DNA from: Buddleja alternifolia
Lineage: Eukaryota > Streptophyta > Magnoliopsida > Lamiales > Scrophulariaceae
DNA: 64,000 bases
Reading direction: 5' to 3'
Assembly (NCBI GenBank): GCA_019426215.1
Contig: CM033406.1
Span: 201,001 to 265,000 of the forward strand
Shown here: positions 11,765-22,432 of the stretch, piece by piece
How the letters are laid out: each line of letters starts with the position of its first letter
Position numbering within the stretch: position 1 is the stretch's first letter
The notes under the pieces: generated by a model
What the model was told of the DNA's origin: nothing
Seen by the model: the letters and a program-made list of their open reading frames with translations, nothing else
Databases searched by the model: none
Program-made: the position numbers and the translations under genes

Positions 11765-12473
11765 TGGCCGCTAGGTCTTAGTGGAATGGGCTTCCGGGGT
11801 TTGTTCCATCTTTAGCCCATGTGTAATTAATTGAATCCAAGTCCAATCCAATCGATAATTAATTAATTATTTTAATCCAATTAATCTAATTAATGTAATT
11901 CAACTTATAAAATAATTTTCAATTAATTCGACTTATGAATTAATATGATTTAATTATTTATTTAATCCAATTAAATATCATTAATTAAATCATGTCATCC
12001 ATTTTGTTAGTCAATCACATCTAATGTGATTTTACCAAAATAAGCTTAGCATGGAAAAGTATTCCTTTTCTTCACATAGCGCGACTCTCTAGGCTTGATT
12101 CAATTGGCAGTGAGAGGATTCCAAAGGATGAGGTTGTTACCTAGCCAGCACCGTGGAACCAAATTGTAGCCCAATTGAATACGAGATGAACATGTCATCA
12201 CGAACCTTGATTATGACTACCATATGCGTATAAACTCTTCACCGACATGACCCGATCAAGTAAGAGCCATGGTTCGTCAAACTCATAGAACTTGATGTTG
12301 TACTCAGTAATCATAATAATGTGAAATTACCAAACTACCCTTAGTGACCATCACTAGTTAGTTTATATGCTTTCGTCAAAGACTTTGTAATTTCAATTAC
12401 TTATGATCATACAGGTCACACACTCGTTTACAGTCGAGACGGTAAATCCCATATTGGCAGTTATCTTATAATT
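11765..12473 (-). mobile_element. copia LTR fragment, family B, minus strand
   Basis: Reverse-complement matches by eye to the LTR families at 12474 and 58425: blocks such as TAGGCTTGATTCAATTGGCA, TGACCCGATCAAGTAAGAG and the CTCGTTTACAGTCGAGACGG region are shared. A close second copy on the same strand is at 60999-61582. No coding. It stops abruptly where a forward LTR begins at 12474, so its own start is missing. Confidence 0.65.
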
Positions 12474-13172
12474 GTTAGGTGTATGCCCTCAATGCCTATG
12501 AGGAATTAGATTAAGTAGGGCTTAGATAAGTTATTTGTACAAAACGTTTGATGTTTGTATTTATAGAATAAAGGTTTTGATTTTGTTCATATAAATCTAA
12601 TGGCATTTAATTGTATTGAACAAATTATTCCAAGAGATTTCAAGATGGACTTTCCACCTCTTATGCACAAGAGGAGGCACTGGAACAGTCCAATACTTAA
12701 TCTCTGAAACTGGGAGTTCGTGGGTTAACAAATAATAATTGGGCATTAATATTCAACTCATATGACGCCTTCCTTGACAAGGAAGTGCCAGTTGTATATT
12801 GACTAGATAGTGGGAGCTAGTGTCAAGAATATGATTAATGGAATTAACATATTTGAACTCGACTCGAATTAATCCTATCACATGGGTATTTACTCTTTGA
12901 CTGTCAATGATTGGGATTAAGATTGCAATAGTATGTATAAACTTTAGACCTGAGGCGTCATTTATAACATGCTTGTAGTATTGGATATGTTATTAGAGTA
13001 GTTAGATCCGTGTCACCTGATAGGTGGGGTTGACCTCGAAGTACGATTCAATAGTTCATTCGATGTTATAAGATAACTTGCCAAAACAGGATTCACCATC
13101 TCGACAGTAAACAAGTATGTGACCTGTACGATCGTAAGTAATTGAAATTATAAGTCTTTATCCAAAGCATAT
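12474..13172 (+). mobile_element. copia LTR fragment, family B, plus strand
   Basis: Begins TGTTAGGTGTATGCCCTCAA and follows the solo LTR at 58425 block for block (GTCAATGATTGGGATTA, TTAGACCTGAGG, TAGGTGGGGTTGACCTCGAA) for about 700 bp, to AAGTCTTTATCCAAAGC. There a Tat LTR starts at 13173. The rest of this LTR was not found in the window. No coding. Confidence 0.65.
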
Positions 13173-13723
13173 TGATGTGTGTGGGAAGCACACCAATGAT
13201 AATATGCGATATATTATATAACAATATAGTATAAAGCACGAAAATAATGGTAAAAATGATACAAGATATACTTGGTTCGGACAAAATATGACCTACGTCC
13301 ACGAGGCAAAAAGAGTCTATCCTTTCATTAGTGTTTGGAGGTGATATATATACAAGTTTATGATGGGGTCGATAAAAAGGTAAGTCAACTATTCCTAAAT
13401 GTACATTGGAAAGTAGAATAAATCATTATCCTTCCATCTTGAGCTATATCTTTAGCGGTATAATTGGCAGGTAGGTCGGCATGATCTCCGTAGGTCCGAA
13501 TATGGTAAGTATATTTCCTAATTGATTCTTGTCTAATCTTGCTCCAGGCTTGCCTTATATAGAATGTTCTACCTGTGCAGGTCGGGATCGGGCAAACCTC
13601 TAGCAGGATAGACCTGACTATAATATCTTCTAAAGGGATCCGAGTCCGTGATGCTATTGGGCTTGGGCCCCTAATCGTGTTGGACTACCATCTTAGCCCA
13701 AGAACCTATTTCGACCCACATCA
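13173..13723 (-). mobile_element. Tat-type element 1, 3' LTR (minus strand)
   Basis: The 551-bp block runs TGATGTGTGTGGG...GACCCACATCA on the plus strand and is followed at 13724 by the complement of a G-run polypurine tract, giving TG...CA ends and minus orientation. It interrupts the family B LTR. The opposite LTR was not found; the element is cut by the copia LTR at 20649. No coding. Confidence 0.55.
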
Positions 13724-13740
13724 ATAGTCCCCCCAACTCT
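13724..13740 (-). other. Polypurine tract of Tat-type element 1
   Basis: Plus strand ATAGTCCCCCCAACTCT; the minus strand reads AGAGTTGGGGGGACTAT directly before the LTR. The second Tat element has an equivalent tract at 35188-35202. Confidence 0.6.
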
Positions 13741-14355
13741 ACAGTTTGACGTAGTCAAGCTGTAAGAGTTGAGAAAAGATAAATCTTTGGGCCGAGCCGA
13801 GAGTACCCTTGAGTTGCGCAGATGAAGGTTGCTAAAGCCTCTTTCCAGGTAAGGAATTTTGCTCAGGTGAGTTTTCCGCACAACCCCAAACCTGACCTGA
13901 CAGTTTCATTTCCCCATGCTTGCAGTTACGGAGTTACCTCCTGAAAAGTCGTGCCACTCATTGTTTCTACAGTTGAGGATGCGATCTTCATGCCCTAGCA
14001 ACCATCGATCTTCGCCCACGTGTACGGTTCGGGTTGAAGCCCGTTTTTTCCTTAATTATTTTCGGTTTATTTTTAAAAAATCAAATTTTAAAAAATAACT
14101 TGCCAAAAACTTGAGATTTTATTTCCTTCCATTGTTTGTGTTTTGTTGCTTAAAATCAAAATCCTTCAATTCTTCTTTCACCTTCTCTCGTCAGCCATTT
14201 CCTCCGTGTTCATTGCCTCTTCTCTAGGTACTGTGCCTCCTTTTCTTCTCCTTCTTTTATTTGTTTGTTATGTGTTGTTTTCTTGTTTTATTTTGTATAA
14301 GCTTTGGGTTTGTTTCCATTTTGTCCCCGTTCCCCTTTCCCTTTTGTACGCAAAA
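13741..14355 (+). other. Leader of the Tat-1 antisense ORF
   Basis: No gene is supported. The sequence is GC-mixed up to about 14040, then T-rich. CTCTAGGTACTG at 14222-14233 could be a splice donor in a 5' leader, but no matching acceptor is evident. An open frame from 14143 is a hydrophobic extension of the ORF below and is probably untranslated. Confidence 0.35.
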
Positions 14356-15042
14356 ATGTCAAATAGCTTAGGCTCGGATTCTCAAAATCGAGAAGAGCAT
14401 CACAATGTGTTAGAGCATGATTCTGTGGGGGATACTTCTTCTTATGTGCAAAATTTGTACAGTGGGACTTTTGTTTTGGGGGGAAAAGAACTTGTAAACC
14501 TTTCTTCCTCGGATATAAAATCCGATGGCAGGAATGCCACCCGTATCACTTCGTCTCCAAGTGCCGAGGTTAGGGCTGGTCAGGCTGGGGCTTCCTCCAG
14601 GGGTGAGGTCGTACACCAGTTTGACCCTGATTCGGAGGAAGAAGAGGAACCAATCCCTAGGTTTTGGGCAAAGACTCCCTCCACTTTTACCCTTCAAAAA
14701 TTAAAGAACCTTCGTCGTATGTATGGCATACGAGATGACTACTCGATAATAATACCTTCTCCTGAGGACCGGGCCCATTGTCCTCTTCCTCAACACACCT
14801 GTTTTCATGTCGCTCTTCTTCGCGTAGGCCTAAGATTCCCCATCCCACCTCTCTTCATATCCATAGCTAATAGGCATGGTATCCCTCTAAACCAGTTCAC
14901 GCCTAATGCCATTCGGATGATGGCTAGGTTTTCCGTTCTCCTCCATTACTATGCGATTGAGCCCACAACAGAGTTCTTTTATTCCCTCTTCCATCCTCAC
15001 TCTAGTGTTGCTGATAGCGGGGTTTTCTATCTGGCTTCTTGA
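14356..15042 (+). pseudogene. Tat-1 antisense ORF, N-terminal exon (Transposase_28-like)
   Basis: Starting at ATG 14356, 228 residues: a Ser/Asn/Asp-rich N-terminus, an acidic DSEEEEEPIPRFW segment, then the HVALLRVGLRFPIPPLFISI and HYYAIEPTTEF blocks. I recognise this pattern from the putative gypsy-type transposon domain (Pfam Transposase_28) at the N-terminus of plant retroelement extra ORFs. TGA at 15040-15042 ends the frame, but the same protein goes on downstream. It runs opposite to its element, whose LTR and polypurine tract point to the minus strand. Earlier ATGs extend the frame to 14143 with a hydrophobic stretch, less likely coding. Confidence 0.65.
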
Positions 15043-15907
15043 GGTCCTGCCATCTTCCTCGCTGGCCATCCTGGGGACAAGCGATGGAAAGATAACTTTT
15101 TCTATATCGCTCATCCGCCAGGTGTGGTGTGAAATATTCGTCGTACTTTTGTGGAGTGGTTGGATGAGCACTATCCTACCCCTGGACAGTTGTCTGAATA
15201 CCATCCTCGGGTGGTGGAATATTTGAATTTTTCTCCTCGCCACATGGGCAAACTTGTTGATAGCTAGCTTTTGTACAACATTGGTTATAGTCCCGTGGGG
15301 GCTGACCTGAAGGGTGTCACCATAGGTAGCGTCTTGGATTTCAACTATCCTTCCGTGTTTGTTAATTGTTTTGCTTTTCATAACTCGTGCTAACCCTTGC
15401 TTACTTGGTAGTTGTAGAAAAAATGATGGATTTAACTCTTGCCCGGGAGTTTGTTAACCGCAAAAAGCAGCATCCCCCCTAGGAAGAACCAGCTCTGCCT
15501 CCCCCATCTCCGTCGGTGACGCCGCATGATGCCCCTTCTGCCATCTTAACTTTTCCCCTCCCCTTAGGTCAGGGTGATTCTTCCAGGTCATGTACCAATC
15601 AGGAGAGGGCCTCCGAAAAAGACCCATGACCTCCGAGACTTCTTCCAACGCACGCCCTCCTAAATGCAGCAGCTCAGGTATAGCCATTCGTGAGATGATC
15701 CCCGATCTGCCCATCAGGACTTCAGATCCTCCTACCTCTCGCACGAGGTCCAAAGCCTCTGACCCTCCAGCTTTTGCCTTGTCTAGCAACAAGCTCTTGG
15801 TCATGTTGGACTTTCTCCAGAAGTTGCCCAACTCCACTGATCTTCATCACCTAGAGGGCATGTCCCCTCGAAAGAGGGCTGAAGTTGCGGCACTCATACT
15901 CCCTAAG
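15043..15907 (+). pseudogene. Tat-1 antisense ORF, middle part
   Basis: After the stop, 15040-15330 still reads as protein in shifted frames (GDKRWKDNFFYIAHPPGV, VEWLDEHYPTPGQLSEYHP), with stops. A clean frame 15590-15907 encodes a Pro/Ser-rich linker and a segment ending LEGMSPRKRAEVAALILPK, directly before a GTAAAG donor at 15908. The following exon begins in the compatible phase at 15972. Confidence 0.55.
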
Positions 15908-15971
15908 GTAAAGCAATCATGTATTTTTAATTTATGCTGGTTGTAACTTGTGATGCGTAAATGTGTTGTAG

Positions 15972-16642
15972 TGTATGCTGTTAGCTGGCCAAGTCGTGCA
16001 GGATGCCTACAAGGGCACGAAAGTGGAAGAGCTGCAGAAGAAGCCGAGCAAGTCTCAGGAGCAGCTCCGGAAGGCACAAGACTATGGCTCCAGCAAGGAT
16101 AAGGAGCTCGAGGTTCTTCAAAAGGACTTTCATAAGCTTTTTGCAGAGAAGGTAGACCTGGAGGCGCACCTTTCGGACATCAAGACTGCTCATGCTACTG
16201 CCATGAAGAGTACTCACCTTAGTTAAGGCACATGAAACCTGGATTGTCGAACTGTCTTCATCTGAGGAGGGTCGGGCCTTGGTCGCCATGTTTAAAGCTG
16301 ATTTTCTTGCCTCTAAAGAGTTCGAGCGTCTCACTGATGACAAAATCTTTGGGTTCTTCGTCAAGGGTTTTGAAGGATGAGCTGCTCAATTCAAGGAAAA
16401 AGGTTTTCCCCCCCACAGGTGTCCCTGATGACTTCTTTGACTGCGATGATGCTCCTCTTGAGGGTATGGGTGCTCCAGATCCAACTCTTTCAGGTCCCTC
16501 CCCTCCCCCTGCCGCAGATCCAGTTGTTGTTGCATTACCCGATGTACAGTCAGGTGGAGCGGATACTCCAGGTGATGTTGGTGGTTCAGGTGGTGTTGTT
16601 GCTGATACTCCGGCTCAGGCTGATGCTCTTGAGCAATCTTAA
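15972..16642 (+). pseudogene. Tat-1 antisense ORF, coiled-coil and C-terminal exon
   Basis: After the acceptor TTGTAG (ends 15971) the frame gives MLLAGQVVQDAYKGTKVEEL and a long Glu/Lys/Gln coiled coil to 16226. A frameshift follows, with readable continuation (ETWIVELSSSEEGRALV, about 16230-16375), and then a Pro/Ala/Gly/Asp-rich acidic tail in another frame ending TAA 16640-16642. The intron of 64 bp is short for plants but has GT and AG ends and phase 0. No catalytic residues are seen. The same layout recurs in Tat element 2 at 38872-39558. Confidence 0.55.
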
Positions 16643-17104
16643 AAATTTTATATTCTCTATAAGTCTTGGTATTTGGTGGGCGTATGTGGCCCTGGTATTT
16701 GAAACGTTTTTTATTTTTACTGCTTTTGATGGGCCTGTGCTGTCCTTAATAAAATACTTGGTTTAATAGATAATTGTTTTTAATTTATACCCTAATTGCC
16801 CAGGTTTGGGCTATGAATGTTTAGTAGGTTAATGAATATTTTGAAATTTTGCTTACCACCTGCATTATGATAATATGCACTTTCTACATGTGTTTCCCCT
16901 GTCGCTTGCGGCGTACTTTTTATACAAAAGAGATACCAAAAAGGTGAATCTTGCACAGACTAATAAGTAAATAATGAATGACCATACCTTCCTTTTTGAT
17001 AAAGCCAAGCATGTCCTTGATGAACTGGGTAGCACCTTTTATTTAACATTCCTCACAAAAAAGCAAAAGACAAATTTATCAGTTTCGAGGTGGTATCTAC
17101 CAGA
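16643..17104. other. Tat-1 spacer before the CACTA insertion
   Basis: No gene. AT-rich sequence follows the antisense ORF, with several AATAAA-like signals near 16746-16790 that could serve as polyadenylation sites for the plus-strand transcript. It ends at the target AGA of the CACTA element. Confidence 0.4.
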
Positions 17105-17124
17105 CACTAGTACAGAAAAGACCT

Positions 17125-17460
17125 GTTACAGTGCACATTTTACAGCGGTTTTTGGAAAACCGCTGAACGGAGAGACTTATTACAGCGGTTTATAAGTGAA
17201 CCGTTATAATGGATATTAACCGGGTATCTATTACAGCGGTTTTTATCGAACCGCTGTAATAGTTCCAACCTATTATAGCGGTTCGATAAAAAACCGCTTT
17301 TATAGCGCAAACAGAAAAAAAAAAATTTATAGCGGTTCGGGAATGAACCGCTATAACCGGTTTATGCCAGTTATAGCGGTTCAGTACCAAACCGCTATAA
17401 CTGGTAAACCTAACACCAGTTATAGCGGTTTGTTCCCGAACCGCTATAAAACGTAATTAA
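17125..17460. repeat. CACTA left subterminal repeat array
   Basis: About ten short units of TTACAGCGGTT or TTATAGCGGTT, most paired with an inverted AACCGCTGTAA 6-10 bases away, so each pair can form a small hairpin. Confidence 0.85.
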
Positions 17461-18100
17461 AAAAAAAAAATTCCCCCCCTTTTTTCCCCCCAAAAAACCG
17501 AGCTCTCCCCCTCATTTCTCTCCACTATCTCTCACTCTCTACTCTACTTTCTCTCTCTCTACTCTACTATCTCTCTCACTCTCCACCACCGCCCCCGCCA
17601 CCGTCTCCACCACAATTCGCCGTCGCCGCCCCATTTGATTTTTCTCTATCTCTCTACTCGATCTCTCTCCCTATACTCTACTATCTCTCTCTATACTCTC
17701 TCTCTCACTCTCAAGCTAACCTAAACCGCCCCCGTCCCGTCGCCACCACCTCCACCACCACCCCAAACCGCCGCCGCCCAAGCAGCCACCGCCGCCGTGA
17801 CCCACCACTCTCCTCCTCTCTCTCTTTATAGGTATATATATATATATATATATATATATGTTTATATATGTTATGTTATATATATATATATATTATGTAT
17901 ATATTAAATTTAGGTTATGTGTTAATTTCTTGTTTGTTATATGTTAATGTTATGTTAATTAGGATTTTGTGATGTATATAATGTAGGTTATATGTTAATT
18001 TGTTAATTATTGTTATATATATCATGTTATGTTAATTGGGGTTTTATAAATTATATAGTGGATTTTTGTTATTATGTTCTAGTTGATTTTTTACTAACTT

Positions 18101-18460
18101 TGAATGCAAATCTGATTTGTGCTAGGCATCTCATGAGTATGTTCGATATATGTATGTATATCCCTATGTGTCTAGTTTCATATGAATAAAACGGTTCATG
18201 AATCGGAGTTTTCCACAATGAGTTATGAATTTTCTCGTGAAGACGCGCACAGCTGTTTAGAAAATTGACAGATTTTTCTCTAAATTTGAATACAAATCTG
18301 CTTTTTTCTAGACATTTACTGAGTATGTGAGATATATGTGTGGATAGCCCTATGTGTCTAGTTTCATAAGAAGAAAACGGTTCATGAATCCGAGCTTTCT
18401 ACAATTAGTTATGAATTTTCTCGTGAAAACGCGCACAACTTTCTGCACAACCGAGAAGCT
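18101..18460. repeat. 186-bp imperfect tandem duplication in CACTA interior
   Basis: Copy one starts at 18101 (TGAATGCAAATCTG) and copy two at 18287 (TGAATACAAATCTG). Both go on through CCCTATGTGTCTAGTTTCAT, ACGGTTCATGAATC and TTATGAATTTTCTCGTGAA. No coding. Confidence 0.75.
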
Positions 18461-18732
18461 CCAAAAACTTTATATCGTGATGCTTTAATTTATTTGTAGT
18501 TTTATGTGCTTTTGGATCCAATTGGTGATCAATATTTATAATATGATGCTTTAATTGTAGTTTTTTATGTGATCTATGTGATCCAACTGGTGATCAATAT
18601 TTGTAGTTGTTCCCCTGGAAATATGATGTTTTATGTGATCCAATTGGTAATCAATATTTTTGTATCATTTTGTGTTCGTTGTGGGGGAAAGATTAGAGTG
18701 TTGGGTTTGATGTTTTTAACAGCGCTGTGTTG

Positions 18733-19199
18733 ATGTTTCGAGCAAATAACAACAACCAAAAGATCAAATCAAAAAACAAGGCCTGTACATGGAGTTGTAT
18801 ACAGGTTAGTTTAATTATATTATTTTAATTATAGTTTCAAGAAATTATTCGTATAAAAGTTATTTGTTCTAATACAATTTTGATTTGAATTTAATTTGTA
18901 GTGCCCCATTCAAATAAATGCCATAGATTGTGGGTTCTTCATCATGAAATTCATGAAAGATATTATTAGACACGGAGAACCTATAATCCCACCCGCGGTA
19001 TGCATAATTCTAATTAATATTAATCAAATTCTAATGTCCCTTTTAAGTTATTAAGCATTTTTGTTGGATTTTAATATTTGTCTTACAATACTTTGCTGAT
19101 TGTCAGTACGCCTCTTACACTATAGCGCAACTTGATGAAGCACGTTCTGAATTGGCACAATATATTTTTAAATGCGCTTTTGATATGCCGGCGGTGTAA
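18733..19199 (+). pseudogene. Ulp1-like (C48) peptidase C-terminal exons inside CACTA
   Basis: Three exons join in frame: 18733-18804 (ends ACTWSCIQ), 18902-18997 (CPIQINAIDCGFFIMKFMK...) and 19107-19199 (YASYTIAQLDEARSELAQ...), with GT..AG introns at 18805-18901 and 18998-19106. The joined exons carry the Q-x-N-x-x-D-C-G motif that holds the catalytic Cys of SUMO-type Ulp1 peptidases; Cys is in exon 2. The His and Asp of the triad and the substrate groove, which lie upstream in the family, are absent, so it cannot be active alone. Ulp1-like genes are commonly carried by plant CACTA and Mutator elements. ATG 18733 is only the first in-frame ATG. Confidence 0.7.
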
Positions 19200-19439
19200 G
19201 TTGAAAATTATTGTAAATTTTTATTTGATTTAAAAGCAGTGATTAGTTTATATTGGTTTATTGTAAACTCGTTATTATTTGTAATTATTGGAGATTATTA
19301 TTTGGTGAATGAAATTAATTTTGGATTTGAATTTGTTGTTTCTGTTGAACAATTGGTTTGTTTTATGTGTTATTGATGAATTGAATTTTGAGCTTGTGGG
19401 AAGGATATAGCTAGCTGAAATTATAATAGAAAAAAAAAA

Positions 19440-19740
19440 TAATGTTACAGCGGTTCGTTGATGAACCGTTGTAACAGTGAACCTGTTACAGCAGTTCACC
19501 AACGAACCGCTGTATCCTGTTACAGCGGTTCTTTTCTGAACCGCTGTAACAGGCTACGACTTTTACACTTCATTTTTTTTATTTACCTATTACAGCGGTT
19601 CGTTATTGAACCGCTGTAATAGGGCTCATTTTACAGCGGTTTTTAACCGCTGTAATAGTAAACATACCAATTACAGCGATACGTATTACAGCGGTTAAAA
19701 CCGTTGTAATAGTGCAAAAAAAACCGCTGTAACAGACCTC
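19440..19740. repeat. CACTA right subterminal repeat array
   Basis: A mirror of the left array: TTACAGCGGTTCGTTG...AACCGTTGTAAC and seven similar units, ending just before the right terminal inverted repeat. Confidence 0.85.
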
Positions 19741-19756
19741 TTCTGTACTAGTGAGA

Positions 19757-20648
19757 CCTGTGCTGGACTATAGCTCCAGCTGGGTCAGGTAGTCCACATT
19801 TTTGCAATCAGGGGGACTTGCGCTTTCACATCCGTCAATTCTTAGTAACTTGCTTGACACATACAATCATGGGGAGTTGTATTGTCACTATGCAATCATG
19901 GGGACTTGCACTCACTTTTCTTCTCTCATGCAATCGTGGGGACTTGCATTCGTACTTTCACTTATGAAATCATGGGGACTTGCACCGGGATCAAACACCC
20001 TTTTCCAGGTGCGTACAATCGTGGGGACTTGTACCACCTCTATTTAATCATGGAGTCTTGCACACGGGATCGAACACCCGTCATTAGGCGCGTACAATCT
20101 TGGAGACTTGCACCGCAACTATGCAATTGTGGAGACTTGCACTTACCACCTGCCTTATTTTCCCTGGATCTCCCTCCGTACCAAAATTTTCCTAGACAGG
20201 CTAGGGTGGCCAGCCCATATCATCGGCATCCTTCCTTATGTCCCACATTCTCTGAATTTTCCCTCCTTGTTTCACCTCTATCCTTAGGGCTGACCGTTCC
20301 TCCTTATCGCTCCAAACCCCGGTCTTCCTTAGGGTAGGCCCACAAGTGTTCCCGAGGACCTAGCCATCCTTATTTCTCCCTGGCCTGGAGACCTTTCTGA
20401 TCTGTAGGCGAATGATACGTACCTAGACAGATCTGAGTCCCCACCCAGATAGTACAGTCCTAACCTCGGACTACCTCCATGTCACCAGCCCCCCTTTGCT
20501 ACACAATTCATCATGCATATTTTACATATATACATAACTCAATCTCAAAATTTTTGGGAAAATAAAATCTTACTGAAGTATTGGAGCTTTGCATGTGGCC
20601 CTGCAAATAAGGCTTTACAATCTCTAGGTCATACCTAGGCGAGGGATT
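19757..20648. other. Tat-1 continuation, with short repeats and unassigned DNA
   Basis: No gene is supported; open frames here are by-products of the repeats. After the CACTA element the Tat sequence resumes with a degenerate array (19806-20145), then moderately GC-rich DNA of unknown identity. It ends where the copia LTR starts at 20649. By comparison with Tat element 2 the pol genes would lie further right on the minus strand, but they are not present. Confidence 0.45.
19806..20145. repeat. Degenerate tandem array (CAATCATGGGGACTTGCA)
   Basis: About nine copies of a core like GCAATCATGGGGACTTGCA, spaced 20-60 bp with variable filler. It follows the antisense ORF, as the array at 39883-40145 does in Tat element 2. 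Confidence 0.7.
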
Positions 20649-22418
20649 TGTTAGGATTATGCCCTCAGAAGCCATAGAGGATAGAATGTATAGGGCATAT
20701 ATCTTGTATTGAACTTAAACTCTTCTTAAATAAAAGGCATTATTGAGTTTTCACTTAATTCTTATCTGCATCTATAAGTTGTGTAAAACGTTTTGTCCAT
20801 GTTTTCAGTGCGATCCCTCTACTTCCTATGGGATAAGAAGATTGGCACTAGAGAGATCGATCTTGATTACTAAAATAAGTTCGCAAGTAATATGAAGTCT
20901 TTAATGGACAAATAAAGACTTCGAATAATTGTACAATCTTAGCTCCGACATGGGAGTGCCTGTCTGGTATCATGGGACGATAGGAGATTAAGATTGTAGA
21001 CACGTCAGTGGAACTGATATGTTCGAACATGACTTGCATCGGTTCTGTCACATGGGTTTTCACTCTGTGACTGTCAATGACGAAACTGATTATGCGTATA
21101 AGGTATATGTGAACCTTAGACCTGAAGTATCAGGCTGAAGATGTACTTGTGACGTCAAGTCTTTCACTAGAGTAGTTAAACCCAATTCACCCTTTGGTGG
21201 GGTCAACCTCGAAATGCGGACTTGATGGGCAAGTGGTAATCTTAGCAAATATCTAATATGGGATTTGTTCTCTCATAAGTGAATGAGTATGTACCCTATG
21301 TAATTATAGATAAATAGAGATCAAAGCCTTTGGTCAAAGCAAACAAGACGATTGTGCTTGGCACTAAATCGATCTCAATGATCTCGTATTTATTATGATT
21401 TATACATATGGTCAAGTCCAGTGAGTTTGACATAACCATGACTCTCACTTGACCGGGGAACGTGAACAAGAGTTTATACATATACGGTATTTATGATTGG
21501 AAGGTTTTGGAATGATCCTATCATTCATTGTCGTTTGGGTTACGAAGTGGGCCACGTGACTGGCTAGGTGTTACCCACTTCCTTTGGTTTCCCCTCATTG
21601 CCAAACGAAATGAACTTAAAGAGTCACGCTAAAGGATTGACAAAGAAAAAGGAATTCCTATTATTTCTTCTGGGAGTTTTAATTTATTGGATAAATTAAC
21701 TAATTAATTATTCATTAGATGAAATAATTAATTATAATGATAAGATTAATTATTAATTAATTTCCTTGTGAAATATATTAATGAATTAATTTATCTAATT
21801 AATTTGGTTATTTAATTAATTAATTTATTTATTGGATACAATAAATTATTAATTGAAATAAGAAATTAATTAAACAAAACAAATCCTGGGGCTAAATAAG
21901 GAGTCCAATTGGGTTCCTACTAGGCCTCAATGTGGCGTCTTTGAGTGGCCACATATTAGGGCTCTTTTGTTTTGACTTGTTCAATAAGTCATGAGGTATA
22001 TAAGGACTCTTTGACTTAGAACAAGTAAGAAGAGAATACAGAACTCTCATAACTCTCAAAAGAAAGAAAAATATTCCTCCCCTCCTCTATACCTAGCCGT
22101 CAACCATAGAGAAAGAAGAAAGGGGATTTTTCGTTTGTTGATCCGTGCATGACGAATTAGAGACTACGTATTTTCGTTGTTCGGATCAAGTTCAAGTTTG
22201 AAGAATCAAACCAAAGGATTGAAGATTTGGAAGCTTCAATATTTCGAGTTTGGAGAAGAAGAAGTTTTTCTCCATCATCATATTCATATGAACGAGTAAG
22301 TTTTATTCGTTATACGCTTTTAGATTGAGTTATGCGAATTAGAGTACCAATTGGGTTTTTATTTTAATTTTTTAAATCCCTTCCGCTGCATTTACGCTTT
22401 TTCGAACGAAACCCAATA
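20649..22418 (+). mobile_element. 5' LTR of copia element, family A
   Basis: Runs from TGTTAGGATTATGCCC to ...GAAACCCAATA (the terminal CA appears mutated to TA), directly before a tRNA-Met-type PBS. The 1.77-kb length equals the 1.77 kb left in the minus-strand copy (56705-60533) after removal of its nested solo LTR, which confirms the ends. Shared LTR words include TGTGACTGTCAATGA and CACCCTTTGGTGGGGTC. A TATA-like TATATAAGG lies at 21997-22005. No coding. Confidence 0.85.
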
Positions 22419-22419
22419 G

Positions 22420-22432
22420 TGGTATCAGAGCC
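22420..22432 (+). other. Primer-binding site (initiator tRNA-Met) of copia family A
   Basis: TGGTATCAGAGCC is complementary to the 3' end of plant initiator tRNA-Met and lies one base after the LTR. It primes minus-strand DNA synthesis. Confidence 0.9.

Larger units (their letters stand above)
17105..19753. mobile_element. Non-autonomous CACTA (En/Spm) transposon
   Basis: Inverted ends CACTAGTACAGAA...TTCTGTACTAGTG are flanked by a perfect 3-bp target duplication AGA (17102-17104 and 19754-19756), the hallmark of CACTA elements. The 2,649 bp contain no TnpA/TnpD-like transposase. Both subterminal regions (17125-17460, 19440-19740) are packed with inverted TTACAGCGGTT / AACCGCTGTAA units, the usual transposase-binding arrays. 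The interior holds CT-rich DNA, a TA microsatellite (17832-17860), a 186-bp tandem duplication (18101-18460) and exons of a Ulp1-like peptidase. It sits inside Tat element 1, so it is younger. Confidence 0.9.

Noticed and set aside
15454..15837. A 127-residue minus-strand frame
   Set aside because: It lies opposite the antisense-ORF linker, has no motif, and is explained by the GC-rich coding strand.
19882..20337. A 151-residue frame with repeated short peptides
   Set aside because: The peptides only mirror the degenerate DNA repeat and the reading is not kept between units.
22420..22432. PBS read as a host tRNA-Met gene fragment
   Set aside because: Only 13 bases match, directly next to an LTR end, which is the primer-binding site arrangement.
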